A DNA stretch of 20,445 nucleotides from Acidobacteriota bacterium (GCA_027297005.1 JAPUIN010000276.1:1-20445); one strand, 5' to 3'; positions 6,629-15,197 are shown, numbered from the stretch's first letter. Notes: a model not told the origin generated them from the sequence alone. Made by a program: numbers and translations.

Positions 6629-8032
6629 ATGGCCGACAAGTATTTCCGTGATCCGATCCACGGCTCGATCAGCTTCGACAAGGAACGCGAGAAGCTGATC
6701 ATCGACCTGGTCAACACCAGCGAATTTCAGCGCCTGCGCCGCATCCGCCAGCTCGGAGCGCTTCACCTCACCTTCCACGGTGCCGAGCACACCCGCTTCA
6801 CCCATTCGATCGGTACCGCCTTCATGGCCAAGCGGATCTTTGACGCCCTGCAGTCCGCGGACCAGATTCCACAGCGGGGCCGGGAGGCGGAGCGCACGAG
6901 GCTGGTGGCGATCGCCGCGGCCCTGCTCCACGACGTCGGGCACGGCCCCTTCTCCCACCTGTACGAAAAGGTGTTCGACGATCGGCGGCACGAGGAGTGG
7001 ACGCAATCGATCGTCCGCTCGCGACGGACCGGGGTCGGGAAGATCATGCGGCGCGCCGGCCTGGCCGAGGATGTCCTCGCCGTCTACGATCGCACTTTCC
7101 GGCCATCGTTCGTGAGCGACATCGTCTCCTCGCAGCTCGACGCGGATCGACTCGATTACCTGCTGCGCGACTCGTTCATGACCGGCGTCGCCTACGGTCG
7201 CTACGATCTCGAATGGATCCTTGCCAATCTCCGCCTGGCTCGTAAATCGGGCGGTCCGGAGCGTGCGTCGCGTGGCGGATCGCGGCGGAGGTCGAGGGGC
7301 CGTGGTTCGGATCTCCGCCTGGCGATCAACGCCAGCAAGGGTTACCATGCCGCCGAGCAGTTCGTGATCGGCCGCTACCTGATGTACCAGCAGGTCTACT
7401 ATCACAAGACCAGCCGGGCGGCCGAGCAGATGATCCGCACGGTGCTTCAGCGGCTGGTCGATGCGCATCGTGAGAGCGGCCGCTTGCCCGATCCCTGCCC
7501 CGCGCCGGTGCGCCGGCTGATCGAGGCACGTGGAGATCTGTCCGTCGAGGACTACCTTCTCCTGGATGACTGGCTGTTCCTGTCCGCCTTTGCTCAGTGG
7601 GCGGCGGCGCCCGACACCGTCGACCCGATCCTGGCTGACCTCAGCCGGCGGATCGTTCAGCGTCAGCTGTTCAAGACCGTCCGGGTCACAGGCGACACGA
7701 GGCACCGCACCTTCGGTCAGGCGATCGATGCCCTCTCGGAACAGTTCGTCAAGCATGGGTACGATCCCCGCTATTACCTGCTGGAGGACGATGCGACCGA
7801 CCTGCCGTACCGCGACCTCGCCTACAGCGATCGGATGGGCACGGCGCCCGAGGACATCGGCCTTGCCACCCGCGGCACCATCGTCGGTTATATGTCGGAG
7901 CGTCGCATCTCCCCCCTCATCGATTCGATCCGCAACGAGCCGCGCAAGCTCCGCCGGCTGTGCTTCCCCGAGAACATGCGCGCCATCGTCGAGCGGCGCC
8001 TGAAGCCGTTCATCGCGAGGGAGCGCCCCTAG
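6629..8032 (+). CDS. HD-domain phosphohydrolase, SAMHD1/dGTPase-like
   Basis: 467-residue cytoplasmic enzyme. The N-terminus YFRDPIHGSI (5-14) and RLRRIRQLG (35-43) are typical of SAMHD1-type HD proteins. Metal ligands are H59 (RFTHS), H101-D102 (LLHDVGHGPFSH) and an aspartate of QLDADRLDYLLRD (D171 or D173), so the HD centre looks complete. Family members hydrolyse (d)NTPs to nucleoside and triphosphate; others act on other nucleotides, so dNTPase activity is likely but not proven. Residues about 206-228 form a Gly/Ser/Arg-rich insertion (SGGPERASRGGSRRRSRGRG) just before the conserved SKGYHAAEQF block. ATG 6629 follows only a weak GGCGGG site; upstream ATGs are in other frames. Nearby purF and transketolase suggest a nucleotide-pool context. 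Confidence 0.9.
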   Translation: MADKYFRDPIHGSISFDKEREKLIIDLVNTSEFQRLRRIRQLGALHLTFHGAEHTRFTHSIGTAFMAKRIFDALQSADQIPQRGREAERTRLVAIAAALLHDVGHGPFSHLYEKVFDDRRHEEWTQSIVRSRRTGVGKIMRRAGLAEDVLAVYDRTFRPSFVSDIVSSQLDADRLDYLLRDSFMTGVAYGRYDLEWILANLRLARKSGGPERASRGGSRRRSRGRGSDLRLAINASKGYHAAEQFVIGRYLMYQQVYYHKTSRAAEQMIRTVLQRLVDAHRESGRLPDPCPAPVRRLIEARGDLSVEDYLLLDDWLFLSAFAQWAAAPDTVDPILADLSRRIVQRQLFKTVRVTGDTRHRTFGQAIDALSEQFVKHGYDPRYYLLEDDATDLPYRDLAYSDRMGTAPEDIGLATRGTIVGYMSERRISPLIDSIRNEPRKLRRLCFPENMRAIVERRLKPFIARERP

Positions 8033-8132
8033 TGTCCTTCGTATCGAGTGGGGCCGCGTTCGGGATGCCATGCCCCCCTCTGCCGGCGCGGGTCGATCGG
8101 CGGATCTCCCGTAGTTTCTATTTCTTCGGCAC

Positions 8133-8161
8133 TTGACGGCGACCGACGCTCACGCTACCGT
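8133..8161 (+). promoter_or_regulatory. candidate promoter giving a near-leaderless transcript
   Basis: TTGACG (8133-8138), 17 bases, TACCGT (8156-8161). Transcription would begin near 8168, only about 4 bases before ATG 8172, which has no ribosome site. The alternative reading of this TTG as a start codon also lacks a ribosome site. Confidence 0.3.
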
Positions 8162-8171
8162 CATCCCTGCC

Positions 8172-9140
8172 ATGGGACCGCGTGCGACACCTCGTTCGGC
8201 CATCGCCTTCCTGCTGATTTCGGGCCTGCTGGCCTCGGCCGACTGTGCCGGGTCGATCGAACCCCCCGCGTCCGTCCCTGAAGTCCGCCTCACGCCGCAG
8301 GAACCCGACACCCGCGAACCTGTCGACGAGAGGACGGATGTCACCGAGGTCCCCCCGCAGGATTATTCGGAAGAGCCCACGATCTCCATGGAGAGACATG
8401 TGCTCCTCGAGGAGCCGGATCCCGACGATCCGACTCTGACAGCCGGCGGCGCCTTGCGCCTCTTCATGGCCTCGCGGAATTACCGATCGCTCCGGCAACT
8501 GAAGGGGGTGATGACCGAGGCTCTGGTGGCGCGCTACGATCGCAGGTCGGCCTCTTTCAACGGCAAGAACCGTGTGCGGCTCGCCGCCTTCCATTTTTCT
8601 CCGGGCGACTTGCGACCGGTCACTGCCCGGGGTCAGAAGGGGAGCCCGCCCAACACCTACATCGCTCGGGTCAGGACCCTCTGGGCCGATCAGGGGGAGG
8701 CGGTCGAGTTGCGCCGCGAGGCGATCCGTCTCGTGCGGCTGGACAGCGGGCTGTGGCGCGTCTCCCGCCTGGAGAAGATCGAATCGGAGCCTTTGCGCTT
8801 CCGTAGCGATCTCAGTGGACAGGTCACTCTGCGTCGGCTCATGCGCGGATGGCACCGTCGCAGCCTTGCCTCGGCGAGCCGCCACTTCGGCGCGAGGTTT
8901 CAGAAGAAGTACGAGGGACGGGAAGAGGATCTGGCCGCCCTCTTCGTCGGCGAGCCGGATCCGAAGCACGCCGCCTACCGGATCGCCGAGCTTAAGGAGG
9001 TTGGTGATAGACGTCTGATCGCCAAGCTCGAGCTGTTCGTCACCTCGCCCGGGCAGCCGACACCGATCGAAGGCGCACCCGTCATCGTCCAGCTGGTCCG
9101 GCAGGGGCCGTCGTGGCTTCTGGATAGGTGGGGAGACTGA
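8172..9140 (+). CDS. secreted protein with two similar alpha+beta modules, unknown function
   Basis: 322-residue exported protein. ATG 8172 is followed directly by a signal-peptide-like segment (RSAIAFLLISGLLASADCAG, 8-27); an in-frame TTG at 8133 would add 13 residues before it. A Pro/Glu/Asp-rich linker (about 28-88) comes next. Two modules of roughly 100 residues follow (about 88-205 and 215-322). Each starts with a LR.(F/L)M helix and an arginine-rich helix ending in a (A/F)(R/Q).(R/K)Y element, continues with AAF/AAY strands and IA(R/K)(V/L) strands, and ends in a VRL..GLWRVSRL or VQLVRQGPSWLLDRW strand pair. This layout resembles NTF2-like folds, but I do not recognise a family and see no catalytic motif. 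No partner function can be inferred from its neighbours. Confidence 0.72.
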   Translation: MGPRATPRSAIAFLLISGLLASADCAGSIEPPASVPEVRLTPQEPDTREPVDERTDVTEVPPQDYSEEPTISMERHVLLEEPDPDDPTLTAGGALRLFMASRNYRSLRQLKGVMTEALVARYDRRSASFNGKNRVRLAAFHFSPGDLRPVTARGQKGSPPNTYIARVRTLWADQGEAVELRREAIRLVRLDSGLWRVSRLEKIESEPLRFRSDLSGQVTLRRLMRGWHRRSLASASRHFGARFQKKYEGREEDLAALFVGEPDPKHAAYRIAELKEVGDRRLIAKLELFVTSPGQPTPIEGAPVIVQLVRQGPSWLLDRWGD

Positions 9141-9181
9141 GCGCTCCCCTCCGATCGTCCGGGACCGGAATCCGCCCCATG

Positions 9182-9187
9182 TATAAT
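9182..9187 (+). promoter_or_regulatory. candidate -10 box (TATAAT) for purF
   Basis: Perfect TATAAT. Transcription would begin near 9194, just before the GGAGGG site (9196-9201) and GTG 9206, leaving a 12-base leader. No convincing -35 is seen at 16-18 bases. The hexamer overlaps the in-frame ATG at 9179, which argues against that ATG as the start. Confidence 0.4.
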
Positions 9188-9195
9188 GATGCTGT

Positions 9196-9201
9196 GGAGG
9201 G
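9196..9201 (+). promoter_or_regulatory. Shine-Dalgarno site deciding the purF start
   Basis: GGAGGG, 4 bases before GTG 9206. Neither the in-frame ATG at 9179 nor ATG 9251 (closest to the catalytic Cys) has a comparable site. Confidence 0.6.
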
Positions 9202-9205
9202 ATAC

Positions 9206-10654
9206 GTGAGCCTGCCAGCGCGACTGTTCCCTGGGCGCAGCACGCGCCTGATGGATGACCGGTTCCATGATGAGTGCGGGGTCTTCGGCGTCTTCGGCCA
9301 TCCGGAAGCCGCCAATCTGACCTACCTGGGCCTGCACGGTCTCCAACACCGCGGACAGGAGTCGGCGGGGATCGTCTCGTCAATCGGGACCCGGCTGGTC
9401 GAAGAGAAGGGGATGGGGCAGGTTGTGCGGATCTTCAGAAAGAAGCACTTCCGCCGCCTGCGGGGCAACCTGGCGATCGGCCACGTGCGCTATTCGACCG
9501 CCGGACGGAGCAACCTGGTGAACGCCCAGCCATTCCGCATCGAATCCTGCAAAGGGGAGATCGCGATCGCCCACAATGGCAACCTGGTCAACGCCGCCGC
9601 ACTCCGCGGGGAGCTCGAGCAGGCCGGCTCGATTTTTCGCACCTCCTCCGACACGGAGGTGATCCTGCATCTGATCGCCCGCTCCCGGGAGACCAACCTG
9701 GAGGCAGCGATCGTCGACGCGCTGAAGCAGGTCGAGGGTGCCTACTCCCTGATCTTCATCACACCCGATCGGATTATCGGAGTGCGCGATCCCCGCGGCT
9801 TCCGGCCGATGTCGATCGGCCGTCTCGGCGACGCGCACATTCTGACCAGCGAGTCCTGCGCCCTCGATCTGATCGATGCCGAGCTCGAGCGCGATCTGGA
9901 TCCGGGCGAGATGATCGTGATCTCCACCGCCGGTGTCACCTCGTACCGGCCCTTCCCTCCGGCCGAGCCGGCCCAGTGCATATTCGAGTACGTCTACTTC
10001 TCCCGTCCCGACTCGGTGGTCTTCGGGCGCGGCGTGCACGAGGTGCGCAAGCGGCTGGGACGGGAGCTTGCGCGCGAGCACCCGGTCGAAGCCGACATCG
10101 TCGTCCCCGTCCCCGACTCGGGCGTGTATGGCGCACTGGGCTATTCGGACGAGTCCTCCATCCCGCTCGAGTTCGGCCTGGTGCGCAACCACTACGTCGG
10201 GCGTACCTTCATCGAGCCGCAGCAGGCGATCCGGCACTTCGGCGTCAAATTGAAGCTGAATCCCGTCCGCTCACTCCTTCAGGGCCGGCGCGTCGTCCTG
10301 ATCGACGACTCCATCGTGCGCGGCACGACGAGCCGCAAAATCGTCTCGATGATCCGCAAGGCCGGCGCCCGGGAGGTGCACATGCGCATCGCGTCGGCGC
10401 CGACGGAAGGACCCTGCTACTATGGTGTCGATACGCCCCGGCGATCGGAGCTGATCGCCTCCTCCCACTCGATTCCGGAGATCCAGCGGTACATCCAGGC
10501 CGACTCGCTCGGTTACCTTTCCCTCGAAGGGATGTACCGGGCCGTTGGTGAGAGCAGTTCCTTCTGCACAGCATGCTACACCAACAGCTACCCGGTTCCG
10601 ATCGCCTCCGAGGAGTCAATCCTTAAGATTGCGTCCAAGAAAGGGAGCGGCTAG
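9206..10654 (+). CDS. purF: amidophosphoribosyltransferase
   Basis: Catalyses the first step of purine synthesis: PRPP and glutamine give 5-phosphoribosylamine. From GTG 9206 it has 482 residues, including a 23-residue propeptide before the catalytic C24 ([10 protein letters not shown]), which must be removed to free the N-terminal cysteine. Glutaminase marks are [12 protein letters not shown] and [10 protein letters not shown]; the PRPP site is [14 protein letters not shown] (363-376). It is the iron-sulfur type: C258, C404, C454 and C457 sit where the four cluster cysteines of the Bacillus enzyme are expected ([26 protein letters not shown]). A propeptide plus cluster fits the oxygen-sensitive Bacillus class. 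The transketolase gene starts 34 bases downstream and is probably co-transcribed. Confidence 0.96.
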   Translation: MSLPARLFPGRSTRLMDDRFHDECGVFGVFGHPEAANLTYLGLHGLQHRGQESAGIVSSIGTRLVEEKGMGQVVRIFRKKHFRRLRGNLAIGHVRYSTAGRSNLVNAQPFRIESCKGEIAIAHNGNLVNAAALRGELEQAGSIFRTSSDTEVILHLIARSRETNLEAAIVDALKQVEGAYSLIFITPDRIIGVRDPRGFRPMSIGRLGDAHILTSESCALDLIDAELERDLDPGEMIVISTAGVTSYRPFPPAEPAQCIFEYVYFSRPDSVVFGRGVHEVRKRLGRELAREHPVEADIVVPVPDSGVYGALGYSDESSIPLEFGLVRNHYVGRTFIEPQQAIRHFGVKLKLNPVRSLLQGRRVVLIDDSIVRGTTSRKIVSMIRKAGAREVHMRIASAPTEGPCYYGVDTPRRSELIASSHSIPEIQRYIQADSLGYLSLEGMYRAVGESSSFCTACYTNSYPVPIASEESILKIASKKGSG

Positions 10655-10688
10655 ACTCCCCCCTTCTGCCCTGGACGGACGGGAGCCG

Positions 10689-12713
10689 ATGTCAAAGCGT
10701 ACTTCAACCGACCGGACGCGCCTCGCCATCAACACCATCAAGACGCTGGCCATCGATGCGGTGGAGCAGGCCCGCAGCGGCCATCCCGGCCTGCCGATGG
10801 GGGCGGCCGACTACGCCTTTCATCTCTGGACACGCCACCTGCGGTTCGATCCCGGAGAACCGGCCTGGCCCGATCGGGACCGTTTCGTTCTGTCAGCCGG
10901 CCACGGCTCAATGCTGTTGTATGCGCTGCTCCACCTCAGCGGGTTCGATCTTCCCCTCGAGGAGTTGAAGCGGTTCAGGCAGTGGGAGAGCATGACGCCC
11001 GGACATCCGGAGTACGGTTGCGCGCCTGGAGTGGAGACGACCACGGGGCCGCTCGGGCAGGGCCTGGGGAACGCCATTGGCATGGCGATCGCCTCGCGCA
11101 TGCTGGCCGAACGATTCAACACTCCCGCCCATTCGATCATCACCCACCGGATTTGGGTGATCGTGAGCGACGGCGATTTGATGGAGGGGATCTCGTCGGA
11201 GGCCTCCTCGCTCGCCGGTCACCTCGGTCTGGGGAACCTGACCTTCATCTACGATGACAACCACATCACCATCGAGGGGGACACGAGCCTCGCTTTCTCC
11301 GAGGAGGTCAGCCGTCGGTATGAGGCGTACGGTTGGCGGGTCTCGAAGATCGACGGACACGATCATGGTCAGATCCTCGAAGCGCTCGACGCGGCGTCGC
11401 GCGAGACCGCGAAGCCCGGCCTGATCATCGCCCGGACCCATATCGCGGAAGGCAGCCCCGGTAAGCATGACACCGCCGATGCGCACGGCGCGCCTCTCGG
11501 GGCCGAGGAGGTGAGTGCGACCAAGCGGAACCTCGGCTGGCCGGAGGGTCCGACGTTTCACATCCCGGACGAGGTGCGCGCCCTGTTCGCCGAGCGGGCG
11601 GCGCAAGGCAGGAGCGCACGAGAGGAGTGGCAGGAGCGATTCGAGGCGTGGAGCGCGGCCAACCCTGAACGGCGCGCGCTGTGGGATCGTCACATGTCGC
11701 GCGAGGTGCCGGCCGACATCTTCGAGCGGCTCCTCGAGGCGTTGCCCGCTCCGGCCAAACCCGAAGCGACCCGATCCCTGTCCGGCAAGGTGATTCAGAA
11801 GGCCGCCTCACTGATCCCCTCTCTCTGCGGCGGGAGCGCCGATCTCGATCCCTCGACGAAGACCTCGATCAAGGGAAGTGCCTCGATCGCGAAAGGGCAA
11901 TTCGAAGGGCGGGTCTTCCACTTCGGGATCCGTGAGCACGGCATGGGCTCGATTCTCAACGGCATGGCGCTCCACGGCGGATTCATCCCGTACGGGGCGA
12001 CCTTCCTGATCTTCTCCGATTACATGCGGCCGCCGATGCGCCTGGCGGCCCTGATGGGCCAGCAGGTGATTTACGTCTTCACCCACGACAGCGTGTTCCT
12101 CGGTGAGGACGGGCCGACGCACCAGCCGATCGAGCAACTCGCCGGTCTGCGCAGCGTCCCCAACCTCTGGGTCATCCGTCCCGCCGACGGTCCGGAGACC
12201 GCCATGGCCTGGTCGCTGGCGCTGCAGCGTCGCGACGGGCCGACGGCCCTCATCCTGAGCCGGCAGTCATTGCCGCCGATCCAGTGTTCGGCGGGATCCG
12301 AGTCCCTGCTCCGTGGCGGATACGTCGCCTCGCCGGAGAGGGGGGGTTCCGCCCCCTCGGGGGGACCGCTCGTGCTGATCGCCACCGGTTCCGAGGTGGG
12401 GCCGTCGATCGAGACGCAATCGATCCTGGCCCAGCGTGGCGTGGCCGCCCGCGTCGTCTCGATGCCCTGTCTGGAGGTGTACCTGGAACAGGACGCGGCC
12501 TACCGCGACGCGGTCGTTCCCCGCGACGCGCGGGTCGTTGTGATCGAGGCGGCCACGCTCCAGGGCTGGGAGAGGGTGGCCGGTCGCGACGATCTCCTGA
12601 TCGGCATCGACCGCTTCGGAGCCTCCGCGCCACTCAAGGTGCTGGCGGAGAAGTTCGGGTTCACCGGTCCGCAGATCACGGATCGGATCCTCGGCTGGCT
12701 GGAGATCCGCTGA
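10689..12713 (+). CDS. tkt: transketolase
   Basis: 674-residue thiamine-diphosphate enzyme of the pentose phosphate/Calvin pathways, moving two-carbon units between sugar phosphates. Visible family marks are [18 protein letters not shown] near the N-terminus, [14 protein letters not shown], the ThDP/metal motif VSDGDLMEG (159-167, with Ser where many have Gly) ending [29 protein letters not shown] with the catalytic Glu, [18 protein letters not shown] and IATGSEV. A short insertion (about 548-560, [13 protein letters not shown]) is encoded by a G/C palindrome. ATG 10689 follows GGGAG closely. It can supply ribose-5-phosphate for the PRPP used by PurF upstream. The DASS gene follows after 59 bases on the same strand. 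Confidence 0.96.
   Translation: MSKRTSTDRTRLAINTIKTLAIDAVEQARSGHPGLPMGAADYAFHLWTRHLRFDPGEPAWPDRDRFVLSAGHGSMLLYALLHLSGFDLPLEELKRFRQWESMTPGHPEYGCAPGVETTTGPLGQGLGNAIGMAIASRMLAERFNTPAHSIITHRIWVIVSDGDLMEGISSEASSLAGHLGLGNLTFIYDDNHITIEGDTSLAFSEEVSRRYEAYGWRVSKIDGHDHGQILEALDAASRETAKPGLIIARTHIAEGSPGKHDTADAHGAPLGAEEVSATKRNLGWPEGPTFHIPDEVRALFAERAAQGRSAREEWQERFEAWSAANPERRALWDRHMSREVPADIFERLLEALPAPAKPEATRSLSGKVIQKAASLIPSLCGGSADLDPSTKTSIKGSASIAKGQFEGRVFHFGIREHGMGSILNGMALHGGFIPYGATFLIFSDYMRPPMRLAALMGQQVIYVFTHDSVFLGEDGPTHQPIEQLAGLRSVPNLWVIRPADGPETAMAWSLALQRRDGPTALILSRQSLPPIQCSAGSESLLRGGYVASPERGGSAPSGGPLVLIATGSEVGPSIETQSILAQRGVAARVVSMPCLEVYLEQDAAYRDAVVPRDARVVVIEAATLQGWERVAGRDDLLIGIDRFGASAPLKVLAEKFGFTGPQITDRILGWLEIR
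12338..12358 (+). repeat. G/C palindrome inside tkt
   Basis: GAGGGGG (12338-12344) and CCCCCTC (12352-12358) are perfect inverted arms of 7 bases around a 7-base loop. They encode part of an insertion in a variable linker of transketolase. There is no T-run, so it is not a terminator. Confidence 0.6.
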
Positions 12714-12772
12714 CCCGTGCCCCGGGTGACTGACCCTGCGGGCGGGACGCGACGCCGCACTCGAACCGCGCC

Positions 12773-14335
12773 ATGAACGACGCTGTCGGCTCCCTGCCCG
12801 GGGAGATCGAGGATCGGTTCGAGCGAGGGATGCGGACGTTCGGTCTGCTGGCCGGCCCCCTCGTCGCCCTCGCCGTCTTCCTGATCAATCCGGGGGACCA
12901 GGCGCCCGAGGCGAGACGCCTGCTGGCGATCCTCACGCTGGCGATCTTCTTCTGGGCCACCGAAGCGATCCCGCTCCCGGCCACGGCGCTGCTCGCGTCG
13001 GCGCTCGCCATCCTGGTCGGCGTCGCGCCGGCGAAGGAGGTGCTGGCGCCCTACGCCAATCCGATTATTTTCCTGTTCGTTGGGACTTTTCTCCTCGCGG
13101 AAGCGTTCCGGAAATTTGGTCTCGATCGCCGCGTCGCCGCGCCGATGCTCGGTCGCGGCCCGTTCGCGCGCAGCCGCCTGGGCCGGATCCTGGGTGTCGG
13201 CGTGGCCTCCGCCGCGATCTCGACATGCATCTCGAACACCGCGTCGGCCGCCCTCATGACGCCGATCGCGATCGGCGCTTGCCGCGACGACGGCGAAGGC
13301 GGCTCCCCGACCGGCAGACTGCAACCGTGGACCGGCAGCGTGCTCCTGATGATCGCCTACGGTGCATCGATCGGAGGGATCGCCACCCTCGTCGGGACCC
13401 CGCCGAACCTTCTGGTGGCCGGATTCCTCGAGCAGTTGACCGGAGTCCGGGTCGGGTTCGTCGACTGGCTTCTGTTCGGTGTGCCGATCGCGCTGGCGCT
13501 TTTCGTCTCCTCCATCATCTGGACGACCCTCTCCCGACGCGGTATGGAATCGCGTATGGAGATGCAGAGAGTGCCCGTGCCGACGCCGGGCGCACCGCCT
13601 GCCGCGGGTGTTGTGGCGGCTGCTGGCCATGCCGGCGAGGAGTCGGCCCGGGGCATTGCGATCGGCGCGAGATTGACGATGGCCGCCTTCGCGCTGGCCG
13701 CCGTGCTTTGGACACTGCCTTCCTTGACAGCGATCCTCCTCGGCCGTTCGGCCCCGCTCGCGGTGACGCTTCACCAGCATCTCCCCGAGGCGGGCGTCGC
13801 GTTGTTTTGCGCCACGCTGCTGTTCGTTGTCCCGGTCGACTGGCGCCGCCGCCGCTTCGCCCTGACGTGGCGGGAGGGGCAGCAGGTCAACTGGGGGATT
13901 ATCCTCCTGTTCGGCGGCGGTCTCTCGCTCGGGACGCTGGCGGCGGAGACCGGCGTGTCGCGCTGGGTGGGGGAGGGATTGCAGGAGTTCGGCCTGGCCC
14001 GAACCGGTCCGGGCCTCCTGTTCTGCGCCATCGCGTTGAGCATCGTCGTCAGCGAGTTTGCCTCGAACACTGCGGCCACGACACTGCTCGTGCCGATGGT
14101 GATCGCGGCGGCCGAGGCGTCGGGGCTCGATCCAATCCGGCCGGCGATCGGGGTCGGACTCGCCGCCACGTGCGGGTTTATTTTTCCCGTCTCCACCCCC
14201 CCGAACGCGATCGTGTTCGGCACCGGGCTCGTTCCCCTTCGCCACATGATCCGCGCCGGGATTCTGCTCGACCTGACTGCGCTCTTCGTCGTCTGGGCAG
14301 GACTTCTGATCCTCACACCGATCCTGCCACGCTAG
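12773..14335 (+). CDS. DASS/SLC13-family anion (dicarboxylate or sulfate) transporter
   Basis: 520-residue inner-membrane protein with about 11-12 hydrophobic segments. Two inverted halves each carry the SNT substrate/sodium signature: S154-N155-T156 in CISNTASAALMTP and S431-N432-T433 in SEFASNTAATTLLVP. Each is followed by the paired loop motif GTPPN (208-212) or STPPN (474-478). This is the full set for divalent-anion:sodium symporters, which carry dicarboxylates, citrate or sulfate; the substrate is not predictable from these marks. A Pro/Ala/Gly-rich cytoplasmic loop of about 40 residues (about 260-300) splits the halves. Start ATG 12773 is 59 bases after tkt, so read-through from purF-tkt is plausible. 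The pseudogene region begins immediately after its stop. Confidence 0.93.
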   Translation: MNDAVGSLPGEIEDRFERGMRTFGLLAGPLVALAVFLINPGDQAPEARRLLAILTLAIFFWATEAIPLPATALLASALAILVGVAPAKEVLAPYANPIIFLFVGTFLLAEAFRKFGLDRRVAAPMLGRGPFARSRLGRILGVGVASAAISTCISNTASAALMTPIAIGACRDDGEGGSPTGRLQPWTGSVLLMIAYGASIGGIATLVGTPPNLLVAGFLEQLTGVRVGFVDWLLFGVPIALALFVSSIIWTTLSRRGMESRMEMQRVPVPTPGAPPAAGVVAAAGHAGEESARGIAIGARLTMAAFALAAVLWTLPSLTAILLGRSAPLAVTLHQHLPEAGVALFCATLLFVVPVDWRRRRFALTWREGQQVNWGIILLFGGGLSLGTLAAETGVSRWVGEGLQEFGLARTGPGLLFCAIALSIVVSEFASNTAATTLLVPMVIAAAEASGLDPIRPAIGVGLAATCGFIFPVSTPPNAIVFGTGLVPLRHMIRAGILLDLTALFVVWAGLLILTPILPR

Positions 14336-14341
14336 GAGACC

Positions 14342-14828
14342 GATCTTCGATTCGGCCAGGAGGATTTTGTCGATATCATCGAAGCGGACCCTGAGCTCTT
14401 CGAGCGCCTTTCGCCGAACAGGACGCGACCAGAGGACGCACGATGAGCGCGGGGTGTGATCCCGAACTCCCAGGGCCTTCGGGAGGACCACGAGATCCCT
14501 TTCCGCGAACCCGAGGTGCGTCTGCTCTTCCTTGGCCTCGAGTCGCTTCTGTCAGTTGTTGTGGTTTGCGCGCGCCTCGTTCAACATTGCGGAACCTGTT
14601 TCCGGGAAGCGCCCCCGGCTGTTCCCGGAGGAGTTTCGGGCGCTGATCAAGACGATCCACGAATCGATCCGCCGGCGAGGAGCGAACATGCTGCTGGTGG
14701 AGTGGCCCGGGCGCTTCAACATCAATCCGATCACACCTCGCCATCTTCGGACCCCCTGGCAACGTGAGGTGCATCGCTACGGAGGATCGAGCCTCGTGCT
14801 CGAACTCGGTGGACCGCCGCGAGAGTGA
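14342..14828 (+). pseudogene. decayed SGNH/GDSL-type hydrolase
   Basis: Broken gene readable in two frames. The first frame gives DPELFERLSPNRTRPEDAR, a TGA stop (14444-14446), then GVIPNSQGLREDHEIPF and VRLLFLG. This is the usual entry to bacterial SGNH hydrolases (LxPN, then NSxGFRgpE, then ILfLGDS). At about 14530-14540 homology jumps to another frame and a later part of the family: SRFCQLLWFARA (14541 on), FPEEFRALIKTIHESI, ANMLLVEWP and TPWQREVHRYG (to about 14790). The segment with the catalytic Gly-Asp-Ser, block II Gly and block III Asn is missing, as is the C-terminal DxxH. So there is a stop, an internal deletion with frameshift and a lost 3' end. Function is lost. Family assignment is by recalled motifs. 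Confidence 0.6.
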
Positions 14829-14906
14829 AGTCCGAGGACCGCTCCTCTCTGCCGATAGGATCGAAAATCCCGGAGTGACGGCGGGGCCGTACCGGGGCGG
14901 ATTCCG

Positions 14907-15145
14907 GGCCACCTCCAGGCCGATCGGGCGCCGGAGGTCAGCATCGCGTCGGGGCCGGGGAGGGGGATCCGTGGTCGGATCGGTGCTAGGGATCGCCCTG
15001 ACGCTTCTCCACCTTCAGAAGGGTTCGGATGATCGAAACCCACGAGACGATCGGCGATGATCCCGGCCACGAGGAGCTTGATCCCGAAATGGAGCGTCAG
15101 ATGCTCAAGCGGTTCCGCGCGCTCGGCTACAGCGGCGACGACTGA
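14907..15145 (+). pseudogene. C-terminal remnant of an alkaline-phosphatase-superfamily phosphodiesterase
   Basis: Three frames read in turn give the end of a catalytic domain. Frame one: GHLQADRAPEVSIASGPG (14907 on), matching the metal-binding H and (I/V)IMAGPP segment of the intact paralogue at 16897-19446. Frame two: GIALTLLHLQKGSDD (about 14989-15033), matching DIAPTVLYLSGLPVGEDM. Frame three: RVRMIETHETIGDD, then EMERQMLKRFRALGYSGDD, stop 15143-15145. The last matches PMRSLPSYDAIGG and EILQRLRNLGYIGDG of the paralogue, in the same order. The N-terminal three quarters are absent. It lies on the opposite strand from the intact genes. The multiple frame changes and the missing nucleophile domain make it non-functional. 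Confidence 0.65.
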
Positions 15146-15148
15146 ATC

Positions 15149-15179
15149 ACCGGGATGTGAGATGCCATATGTGCCCGGT
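15149..15179. terminator. weak inverted repeat between convergent ends
   Basis: ACCGGG (15149-15154) and CCCGGT (15174-15179) flank a 19-base loop in the 52-base gap between the remnant stop and the sulfatase-fold gene stop. It could act as a terminator for either side, but it has no T-run and a long loop. Confidence 0.2.
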
Positions 15180-15197
15180 TCGTGATGGCGCCGCGGT

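Noticed and set aside
6398..8071. Minus-strand open frame of 557 codons opposite the HD-domain gene
   Set aside because: It mirrors a gene with complete HD metal ligands; no ribosome site or domain was seen.
12500..14491. Minus-strand open frame of 663 codons opposite tkt and the DASS transporter
   Set aside because: A highly charged, repetitive D/R/E/Q/G product typical of an antisense shadow. The opposite strand carries the SNT and TPPN transporter motifs.
14443..14646. 67-codon open frame at the pseudogene (ATG 14443)
   Set aside because: It is a third frame across the SGNH remnant, rich in Pro/Arg/Ser, with no homology; the family motifs lie in the other two frames.
14376..14912. 178-codon minus-strand open frame over the pseudogene region
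   Set aside because: It is antisense to the SGNH remnant and has a low-information charged composition; the plus-strand family motifs explain the region better.
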